Origin: Diplonema papillatum
Taxonomy: Eukaryota > Euglenozoa > Diplonemea > Diplonemida > Diplonemidae
DNA: 64,000 nucleotides
Direction: 5' to 3'
NCBI GenBank assembly: GCA_030068145.1
Contig: JAPJBO010000058.1
Location: forward strand, 186,001-250,000
Below the pieces are notes generated by a model. That model saw only the letters and a program-made list of their open reading frames with translations, did not search any database and was not told the DNA's origin. Positions 56,675 through 64,000 of the stretch are shown in pieces (positions within the stretch are counted from its first letter, which is position 1; each line of letters begins with the position of its first letter). Both the position numbers and the translations under genes were made by a program.

Positions 56675-57010
56675 TCAGGGCAAGGTGAAACGGAACGTAG
56701 TTGCAGCAGTAGTTTGAACTTGATATGCAGCAACAATCTGTGAGACTGCACAAGCCGCTACCTCTTTGCACGCGTTGTGCCATGCTTCGGTCGCTTCTTG
56801 CCCCGCGTACTGTTTGTCACCGGTGCGCTTCACGTCCGCTGTGCAGTTTGACGAGCCCGAGGAATCACCAGATGATTCAGCGCACTTCCTTTTCTCCCTC
56901 GCGGGTTGTCCCCGCGGCCGGGATCTCGATTCCCCTATGTTCCTTGCCTTCGCCACCTTTGACGGCTGCTGCGGCCTCGGCTTCTTGCGTGCGCTTCCAC
57001 CTGCTTGCAC
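56675..57010 (-). pseudogene. C-terminal part of an unidentified repeat-encoded protein
   Basis: The minus frame encodes a Lys/Arg-rich, nuclear-signal-like segment, a Ser-rich linker, then DVKRTGDKQYAGQEATEAW and a helical AACAVSQIVAAYQVQ stretch before the stop. The DNA for the last 50 codons is found again, decayed, in the chimeric LINE insertion (32966-33122), so it belongs to a mobile or multicopy gene. Continuing upstream in the same frame, one stop (about 57063) precedes more Pro/Arg-rich sequence. The family is not recognised. Confidence 0.35.
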
Positions 57011-57060
57011 ATCGTCGCGTCCGCGCTTTCGCGGGCAGGCGCCGTCCGTCCCTAACGCAC

Positions 57061-57796
57061 GTTAACCGTTCGTCGGTGGTCCCGCGGTCGACCCGCTTGC
57101 TCCGACACGCGCCCGATCCGTTGGTTGTGGGCCCTGTGGCCGCGGCTTTGGCTCCGGCACCCCCTGTTGGCCGACAGGCCCTCGCTTCAACGCTGGCCGT
57201 GCTCCGTGGTGCCCTCGCTTGCAGCACTGCCTGGGCCTGCGGCACCGCACGTCCTCGTACCGCATGCGTAATAGTAGTCATCAAACAGTTTTCATGCAGG
57301 TGTTGGCGCAGATTGGGGACGGACAAAGCACCTGCAACGGCCTTTGGCAGGTGAAAATGGCCTTGACACTGGACTTCCCTTACACAGACCAAACGGCCCT
57401 CAGGTCGCTGGGTGCTGTTTCACGAGAAAACAGGACCCAACTACTTCGTCGCCGGGTCCACTTCCTGGCTCGAACTTCTGCGGAGCTGGGGATGCTGTTG
57501 AAGGCCTAGCACAATGCCAATCCAAGGGACCAATCGCGACTCTCCGCGGGGGGTGATCGAGTTGTGGATGCCGCGCCTTTGCGCAGTATCGCGTATTGCG
57601 AAATGACGCAAATCTGCTGGAAACATGGGAGGGCAATTTTTGGGTGCTACCTGACTGCTGTCCGTCGCATACTGTTGTCTCTGTCTGGCAAATAATTGGG
57701 GGGGTCAGAATAAAAAAAATCTTTTTGGCATACAGGTGTCTGTCGAAGAAGTACAACTATTCGCCCCCCCCCCCTTCACACCGAAAAATCGCAAAA
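57061..57796. other. No recognised gene
   Basis: A CAG|GTG...CAG|GTG pattern at 57297-57352 could be a small exon of the downstream spliced gene, but no peptide evidence supports it. C-run at 57763-57775. Confidence 0.35.
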
Positions 57797-57799
57797 AAA

Positions 57800-57892
57800 A
57801 AAAGTCGGCCCGGGGGAATCGAGCCGCGGCTTACAGGGGCCCAGGAGGGTGCGGTAACCGTTAGGGTATGTTGCCAAACCTCGGGCCAAAAT
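57800..57892 (-). other. tRNA-like B box with poly-T, low support
   Basis: On the minus strand GGCTCGATTCC fits a pol III B box, and a GGCCCG/CGGGCC pairing could form an acceptor stem just before a T run (the A run at 57791-57802). The A box and the remaining stems do not fit, so a working tRNA is unlikely. Confidence 0.15.
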
Positions 57893-58361
57893 TCGCTTTT
57901 AGCGCCTGCTCAGTTGGAATTCTTATCGGCAAGTGCGAGATCGTCATTTACTCGTTTTCAGCGTCCCAGGACGGTATTTCTGCCCTCTGGGCATTTCTGC
58001 CCTCTGGGGTTTCAAGAGATAGGGACGGACCGGCTCAATTGTACTGCCTGTGGCACGAGTCGCTTCATTGCTCTCGTCTCCGCGTGGTCTGCTGTGTACC
58101 CGTCTCCTGCACCGCGTCTGCTTCGGGCAGCCGATGACAGGAGGAGGTGTGTAAGGCTGGTGACAAGGCATGCTGGCACGCATTTTCCCAGTCAGTAGTA
58201 GAGCTTTGTGGCCAAGTTGCACAAGCACCAGGTCCTCGGGAACCTGCTACCCTGTCGGCTACGGTCCGTCAGACAGGCAACGCCCTTCCTGGTTGAACCA
58301 CGAAAAAATGAACACTTTCGTTGACCGCACTACCCTGAGCCCAAATCCTGGACGTGGTTTC

Positions 58362-58456
58362 AGGTGGCAAATTTGGCAAATGATCATGATCAGAAGGTCC
58401 TACTTGGGCGGTTCAGTTTCCTCACACATGTGGCTAAAAAAAAAAAAAAAAACGCA
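58362..58456 (+). repeat. Fam-I, SINE-like copy with poly-A tail
   Basis: GGCAAATTTGGCAAATGATC, ATCAGAAGGTCCTACTTGGG, CGGTTCAGTTTCCTCACACA, then 17 A residues ending at about 58452. It lies just upstream of the acceptor of the first Pro/Gln-rich exon. Short length plus poly-A suggest retroposition. Confidence 0.6.
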
Positions 58457-58464
58457 ATCTTCAG

Positions 58465-59707
58465 CAGAAACCGACGTCTGCAGCGCCGCCCGCGGTCGGC
58501 TCGTCGGTTCAACCGCCCACCAACAACAACCCCTCCAACGGTGCCGCCCCAGTCTTCCCTCCTACTGGCGCGACTGTCAACAAGCCTTCTCCAACAGTGG
58601 CTCCGGTCGGCCATGCCCCCGTTCAGCCGCCTCAGCCTCAACAGCACAACGTCAACAAGCCCGCCGTTCCTCCTCAGGTACTTGCCCGGTTACCCTCTTG
58701 AATATTGCCCTGTCCTTCATTTCAACGCGCACCTATCTCCTAAGCCAGTGTTGTCGGCAGTGTCGTGCAGACGTCTGCGTCTGCGTATACGTGTCTGCTG
58801 ACTTTGAAAACGCAGACGCAGACGCGTCTGCAGGATCAGCCTGCAAGTAATCCTGCTCGGGGTTCCTTCATGTGACGTGCAGACCTCAGGAATGGAGAAG
58901 ATCCAGTCGTTCGAAGTCCGAAGTGTAAGGGCGCGCATATAAGTGGTATTTGCCATACATGGCGCTATAGGGGTTCTCACTTTTCTCTGCTCAAAAGGAA
59001 AGGCTGGGACTGGCAGTGATTGTCGTGATCCAACTGACTTGACAGTCAGCCGTCTGCGTCTGCGGCTTGCAGTTTTCCAAGAATTGTCTGCCGACACGTC
59101 TGCAGGCAACACTGCCCCAGGCGTACATAAAATATGAATAGCGCTGTCCTTCACTATGCCCACCTTTCACCACACCGCACCAGCAGAATGATGCAACCCG
59201 TCGCAACGGCTGGCCATCGGATGGTTCCTCTGCCGCAGGCAATGTTCAGCAGCCGTCCGGCGGCCTGAATCAGCAGCAATCGCAGCAGCAGCAACAGCCA
59301 CGCTTTGCCATCAAGCCAGTGACAACCGCTGCTTCGATCCCGTCTCACCAGCAAAGCAATGCCAATCGTCACCAGGTGCACCAGGTGGCTCAGCAGACCG
59401 GGAAAATCGGGTATGGCACCCCTTTCTGTTCCACTCTTTTTTCAGACTGTTTCTTGTACGTGTGTGATTGAAATTTGTCGTGTAGCCTACTATAGGACGC
59501 TAATACTAGAAGGTTAATACTAACCGACTGACACAAAGAAGAACCCCAAGAAAACCCCCAGCATGTTGACGACAATGAACAAGAAAGGACGAACGTAACC
59601 CATTATGCTGCTTCGTGACCAACCGCTGGCCCCACACACACAGGAGCGAAACGCAGTCGCTGATAGAACGTGGTCATCCGATCCTCATTCGCGCGCTTAT
59701 CCTGCAG
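58465..59707 (+). CDS. Pro/Gln-rich protein, three internal exons resolved
   Basis: Exon a is 58465-58677 (after TCTTCAG, before GTACTT), 71 codons, Pro/Asn-rich (PPTNNNPSNGAAPVFPPTG, ending VNKPAVPPQ). Exon b is 59184-59410 (after CACCAG, before GTATGG), Gln-rich (LNQQQSQQQQQPRFAIKPV). Exon c is 59644-59707 (after CACACACAG, before GTATGT), encoding SETQSLIERGHPILIRALILQ. Phases agree: a to b is phase 0, and b ends with two bases completed by the first base of c. No start codon opens these frames, as expected for internal exons. The first exons, and the last after 59707, are not resolved. Low-complexity P/Q/N tracts with a short conserved-looking helix suggest a nuclear or RNA-associated protein, but no family is recognised. 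Confidence 0.5.
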
Positions 59708-59988
59708 GTATGTCTTTGTGTCCGCGAAACAACGTGTCAACACACGCCTGCCAGGCGGTCTCGTCCGCCAGTCAGAACGCCCCCGGCTGCGCCACCATCG
59801 GTGCAACAATCATCTTTGACAGGGCCACGGCTCGCTCCGCGCCCACGGCGCAACGACTTGCGCCCGCCGTAATAGTACGGGATAGTAGTGGGGCGACCGG
59901 ATACTCCTCGGAGAGATGGTCCCTGCACTCTAACTCGTCTCTCTCTCTCTCTCTCTCGGAAATGTCAGACCACACCCTTTGACTTGTT

Positions 59989-59991
<3 letters not shown>

Positions 59992-60070
<79 letters not shown>
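59992..60070 (+). repeat. (CT)n microsatellite
   Basis: 79 bp of uninterrupted CT. It gives rise to the long Ser-Leu open frames here, which are not genes. Confidence 0.97.
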
Positions 60071-60073
<3 letters not shown>

Positions 60074-60419
60074 CTTCTTACCTCGGGCTTATTTCGGACC
60101 GGCCGCGTTGCTGCCCTCAAACCTCGCACTCGTGTGCTTGCTAACAAGAAAGATAAACGGCAAACCAAGCTAGACCACTAAACTGCACTACTTGTGCCAC
60201 GAAAGATACAAATCCCGATACCATGCCGCATAAAGAACATGAGTCTGCAAAATAAAACCGCCCGAACAGTACAGTTTTTCGGGAGGGGAGTTGCTGTGTG
60301 CTCCTGCGGTCTTTGTGTTTTTCGTACTTGACCAACAGGTTCACCCCCCCGCACGCCAAGTCCGCCCTTCGGTATAAGTTCGTCCAGAACTTCACTCACT
60401 TCGTTCACGAAGTTCTTGA

Positions 60420-60421
<2 letters not shown>
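60071..60421. other. No recognised gene
   Basis: Unique-looking sequence lies between two CT tracts; the last exon of the Pro/Gln-rich gene could lie here but cannot be assigned. Confidence 0.35.
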
Positions 60422-60473
<52 letters not shown>

Positions 60474-60484
60474 TCTCTCTCTCT

Positions 60485-60567
<83 letters not shown>
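60422..60567 (+). repeat. (CT)n microsatellite, left target flank of the retroelement
   Basis: CT repeats with a few TT interruptions (near 60470-60512). They abut GGAAAAGG, the outer end of the retroelement. Confidence 0.95.
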
Positions 60568-60571
<4 letters not shown>

Positions 60572-60822
60572 AAGGTCGCGTTGGCAGAAACGGTGAAGAT
60601 GATAATTGTCACAGGGTTGGTGAAATGAAAGCGAGAATGTGGGGTAAGCCCTGATTATTAGATTCACGGTTAAACGAAGCTAGCGCACAAGGTTTGCCTG
60701 ATCTCGCACCTACTTTCCGATACCAAATAGATGCTCTATTCAAACTCGGAAAAGGTCGCGTTGGCAGAAACGGTGAAGATGATAATTGTCACAGGGTTGG
60801 TGAAATGAAAGCGAGAATGTGG
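60568..60822 (-). repeat. Split repeat block B1-A2-B2 at the 3' end of the retroelement
   Basis: On the plus strand it appears as a 180-bp unit (60568-60747) followed by 75 bp of a second unit (60748-60822). The 20-bp part common to A and B repeats (AAATGAAAGCGAGAATGTGG on the plus strand: 60623-60642, 60803-60822 and 63066-63085) is the only segment present three times, and is the natural candidate for a crossover site. Confidence 0.85.
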
Positions 60823-60939
60823 AATAAAAATCCCTGGACGTGAAACTCAATGAGCTGAGATCCCGCTGCCTCCGGGTCTCGCAAAAAAGAAAACAGCGCT
60901 ATCAGGAGCGCAAATACAAAACTTTCGAGGTAAGGAACC

Positions 60940-62931
60940 TCATGCAACACAGAACGGGGTCCGGGGCGGCCGGATACCCCGCCTGTATGGATCCCGTGTC
61001 CAGACGTCTGCCAGTTGTTCAGCAGTCGGGACCCATACAGTCTCGAGGATACACTGGTGTTCCTCCAAGACGTCGCGCACCTGGCACAGGATGAGGTTCC
61101 CGAGCTCGGTCTTCGACTTCCAGTTCTTCAGGCAGTTGACGGCGGGCAAGTTGTCGACAAATATTCTGATTGTCGACAGCGGAGACCGCGAAGCCGCATA
61201 CGCAACCGCAAACTTGGCCGCCGTAAGCTCGGCGAAGAAGATGTGCTGCGGTGCATCCCTCCATGGGCCCCACATCGCCATGGAACCCACTAGCCAGGCC
61301 CATCCCTGCATGCTGGCGTCGGACCACGCCTCCACGAGGGTGTCCCGCTGCTTCGAGTCGAAAACGACCCATCGATTGCCCGACAGGCGCCGCCTCACCC
61401 CCGCCAGGAACGGAAGAACGTCGTCGCTCACGCGGACCAGCGACTCCCAGCCCAGGGAACCGGTCAGGACTTGGTGCGCCAGGGTCCCCATCCAGGCAAG
61501 CACCGGGCTCACTCTGCAGAGTGGCGTGCCCCACACCGTCCATGCCCAAATGGCGGTTCCGACGACCTTCCAAACGCCACGCAAAGTCATCTGCATCGAA
61601 CCGACCGAGCAAAAGAGGAGGTGCGCCTTCCTCGCCCACTCCTGCTTCAGTCGGTACCTCTTCGCCGCGAGGTCAAACTCGACCCCCAAGACAACCGGCG
61701 TCGAGCTGGGCTCGAGGACGGACTTCTCGTCGTTGACCGTCATGCGCACCTGGCGGGCGCGTCGCAGGACTCGGTCGCGCACTGCGCGAAGCGCGTCCGG
61801 ACAGTCACCGACGAGGGCCCAGTCGTCGTACCAGACGACCCTGTCGTCCTTCGCAGGCTCCGTGACGACGAGTGCGGAGTCCTGCGCAATCACCGGCGAG
61901 TACGACCAGCCCATCGTCAGACGGCGCCACCGATACAGGGCCACGCCCCCGTCCGGCCTCTTCGTTCGAAGCCCGAAGAATGCCGACGTCGACCGTCCTA
62001 CTGGGAATTGGAAAAAGTAGGACTTCAGGTCAACTACGACTGCGTGTGACTTCGACATCATCTTCTTGATGACCTCGTCGACACGCAAGAGGCTGAACTT
62101 CGGCGGGGGCTCCATCAGCTCGTTCAGCGGGCGGCCGTCGACGATGGCGCGCGAGTGCTGCTCGCCCTTCTCGACGGCGAATGCCGGCAGGACGCACTTC
62201 AGCGGCTGCGACCGAGGAACCCGCTCCACAAACCCGACACCTTCCAGCGTCACCGCATGCCGGGCAAATGCGTCGCTCTTCCGACCCGGCAGGACAGGCA
62301 CTTCCAACAACTTCCGACGGAAGGAGTGTCCGTCCGTCAGGAGGTCGAGCAGGCCGTGCAAGCGGGCCCCGGGGCCAGCTAGGCTCCGGAGGCCGCGGAG
62401 ATCGATCGGCGGCACAGCCGTGACGTCGAGCGGCCTCGTCGATCTCGGGGCACCGATTCCCGGAGTGAGGCCCCTCGTCTCCGGTGGCAGGTAGCCGAGG
62501 GGAACTGCGGTCGGGGGGTCGTAGAAGTGGGGGTGGAGCCGCAGGAAAAGCTGCCTCCCCCTGAGCAGTCTCGACCTTCGCGACTTCAACCCCCTGACCT
62601 GCCGAGGCAAAAAGCCGGCGTCGGGCAAGGGTTTCTGTCGCGTTGGGAAACGACTGTCGCAGAAGGAGGGGAGAGCTGGGTGGTGCCCGGGAGCATTGGT
62701 CGGTGCGCTTCCCGGGTCTTCCTGCTTTCCGCCATCGTCAGCAGGCGACGAGAGCAGAGCAGTCGTCATGCTCCCGCCAGGTCCTTCAAGTTCGGAGTCG
62801 GCTGGGGGGGACCAGCCCCCAGGCGACCGTTCCAAGCCGGTCCTCAGCAGCGACCGGTCCTTCCTTCCTTTCCCGCAAGAGGAGGGGCGTGCATCGTCTC
62901 CCCGGGCTCGCACGGGTTCCACATGCGCCAC
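60940..62931 (-). CDS. Reverse transcriptase-RNase H polyprotein
   Basis: A 663-codon frame (counted from a GTG at 62931; first in-frame ATG at 62769). RT domain about 230-430: a fingers motif with RAIVDGRPLNELM, first catalytic Asp in VVVDLKSYFFQFPV (D301), LTMGWSYSPVIAQ (340-350), and the active site as VVWYDDWALVG (D369, D370; a Trp replaces the usual aromatic of YxDD). RNase H about 530-650: VEAWSDASMQGWAW (D538), FFAELTAAK (E568), IFVDNLPAVNCL (D593) and LADVWTRD (D642); all four acidic residues are present. There is no protease, integrase or recombinase domain. The N-terminal 200 residues are Pro/Arg-rich. The motifs resemble VIPER/DIRS-like RTs more than Gypsy or Copia, from memory of those families. 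All catalytic residues are intact, so the enzyme may be active. Confidence 0.93.
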   Translation of the reverse strand: MAHVEPVRARGDDARPSSCGKGRKDRSLLRTGLERSPGGWSPPADSELEGPGGSMTTALLSSPADDGGKQEDPGSAPTNAPGHHPALPSFCDSRFPTRQKPLPDAGFLPRQVRGLKSRRSRLLRGRQLFLRLHPHFYDPPTAVPLGYLPPETRGLTPGIGAPRSTRPLDVTAVPPIDLRGLRSLAGPGARLHGLLDLLTDGHSFRRKLLEVPVLPGRKSDAFARHAVTLEGVGFVERVPRSQPLKCVLPAFAVEKGEQHSRAIVDGRPLNELMEPPPKFSLLRVDEVIKKMMSKSHAVVVDLKSYFFQFPVGRSTSAFFGLRTKRPDGGVALYRWRRLTMGWSYSPVIAQDSALVVTEPAKDDRVVWYDDWALVGDCPDALRAVRDRVLRRARQVRMTVNDEKSVLEPSSTPVVLGVEFDLAAKRYRLKQEWARKAHLLFCSVGSMQMTLRGVWKVVGTAIWAWTVWGTPLCRVSPVLAWMGTLAHQVLTGSLGWESLVRVSDDVLPFLAGVRRRLSGNRWVVFDSKQRDTLVEAWSDASMQGWAWLVGSMAMWGPWRDAPQHIFFAELTAAKFAVAYAASRSPLSTIRIFVDNLPAVNCLKNWKSKTELGNLILCQVRDVLEEHQCILETVWVPTAEQLADVWTRDPYRRGIRPPRTPFCVA

Positions 62932-63041
62932 TCCCGCGTGGCCCCGTCCGCCGCTTCCTCAGCAGCCGCCCAGTCAGGATCCATCACCCGTCGACGGTTC
63001 AGCGCGGCCCGGCGCGTGCGGCTATCCTTGCGGATCGGCAT
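62844..63041 (-). CDS. Small basic ORF1 preceding the RT
   Basis: 65 codons from ATG 63041 (MPIRKDSRTRRAALNRRRVM), basic at the N-terminus. It overlaps the RT frame by 88 bases in another phase and begins 25 bp inside repeat A1. It could be a gag-like leader whose frame shifts into RT, which lacks its own early ATG. No known domain is recognised. Confidence 0.45.
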   Translation of the reverse strand: MPIRKDSRTRRAALNRRRVMDPDWAAAEEAADGATREWRMWNPCEPGETMHAPPLAGKEGRTGRC

Positions 63042-63065
63042 TATTACTTGGGGAGAATGGAAATA

Positions 63066-63400
<335 letters not shown>

Positions 63401-63404
<4 letters not shown>

Positions 63405-64000
63405 GTTGTTATGACCTTCCTGGTGCAGATGATCGAAGGGGGGCTGGATCCGGTACAAATGCAGGGGTACGGGGGTTTCGGGCTGCCTCGAAGGTCGCCA
63501 CTACATGCTAAAGTCACAGTCGTGCAGGATCCTTGTGCAGAGCCGGCCCGAGAGTCAGCTGCATGCAGTAGGGTTAGCAGGGTATCGTGGTACATTCCTG
63601 TACTGCACCGACCGGTTGCCACCGTGTTCGGCTAGGTCTGCAAGATCCTTCTGCGCCGTCTCCTTTTGTGCGGCGATGACCATACCACATCATCTCAGCC
63701 TGATGAGCTGCCTCGCGGCTATGCTGCTCAGATTTCATCTATTTCGAACTCTTGTCCCGGAGTCCCCGGTAGCGGTGTAGTGGGGCTAGTGGACAGGTGG
63801 GTGGTGCGGGGAAGTCAGGAGGAAGAGAGGCAAAACAGAAAGGAGGGGGGCGCAAATGAGAGGAGTCGTATCCGTCTGGATTGCCAACCTTCCTGGCTGA
63901 AGCATGAACGGATCTTCCTGACGAACACGGCACGTCACGACCGTGCAAAGCTGTCCATGAAGCAGGATCAGCAAATGAAGGGCAGCTTCAACGGCGAAGC
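63401..64000. other. No recognised gene
   Basis: Short frames on both strands (for example 63505-63780) match nothing. No family seen elsewhere in the window extends here. Confidence 0.4.

Noticed and set aside
59888-60654. Ser-Leu and Arg-Glu repeat proteins
   Set aside because: Translation of CT/GA microsatellites.
60823-60939. Plus-strand exon-like stretch with a GAG|GTAAGG donor
   Set aside because: It lies inside the retroelement between repeat B1 and the RT stop, antisense to the element; the coding look is probably chance.
61091-62020. 309-codon plus-strand frame and other long plus-strand frames at 61-63 kb
   Set aside because: They are antisense shadows of the GC-rich reverse transcriptase gene.

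Overview
This is nuclear DNA of a eukaryote, almost certainly a microbial one (alga or other protist). The evidence is GT-AG introns, a signal-peptidase-complex subunit, a mitochondrial LYR protein, a split MYND zinc-finger gene, and LINE, hAT and MITE transposons. No bacterial operon, ribosome-binding site or CRISPR was seen. Base composition is near balanced. I cannot name the species; a red alga or similar lineage is only a guess. Gene density is very low: about four host genes in 64 kb, with transposon debris, dispersed repeats and tandem arrays in between.

Layout. 1-7 kb: a 5'-truncated LINE with clean target duplications, a TA-target MITE and a 0.5-kb tandem duplication. 7-20 kb: mostly anonymous DNA with fragments of dispersed families, a 1.2-kb long-inverted-repeat element and a second MITE. 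20-28 kb: a degenerate tandem array, a tRNA-like element, a hAT-type MITE, a hAT transposase fragment running into two in-frame minisatellites, and a 1.9-kb element with terminal inverted repeats. 28-42 kb: dispersed repeats, a 36-copy 11-bp array, a second chimeric LINE insertion, a 1.06-kb element with a paralogous empty site, and a hAT MITE with a perfect 8-bp target duplication. 42.2-48.2 kb: a 29-copy 70-bp satellite, then SPCS3, then an NDUFB9-like LYR gene. 52.8-54.5 kb: a three-exon MYND gene. 55-60 kb: a second copy of the 1.2-kb element and a partly resolved Pro/Gln-rich spliced gene. 60.5-63.4 kb: a reverse transcriptase/RNase H retroelement with identical split direct repeats, sitting inside a CT microsatellite.

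Dispersed families are labelled here for cross-reference. Fam-A: 'GGCGGGCGTAAGCGTTCA' type, the commonest. Fam-B: 'CGCGCTGATGATGG' type. Fam-C: 'AATCTTGCGGGTTGCC' left part and 'TTTGACAGAGTGA' right part. Fam-D: 'GTCGGATACTACC' type. Fam-E: 'GGTCAACCGCA' type. Fam-F: 'GTGGGCTAGTCTG' type. Fam-G: 'TTCCGGAACAACGGTTGC' type. Fam-H: 'TTATTTCCGGTCCGGAC' type. Fam-I: 'GGCGGTTCAGTTTCCTCACA' type. Fam-J: 'CTGCCTAAACATTAAACTAA' type. Several insertions can be dated relative to one another because one family carries another and an uninterrupted paralogue is present in the same window. The host genes have no visible functional link to each other. All repeat comparisons were made by eye, so percentages are not given and edges are approximate unless a target duplication fixes them.
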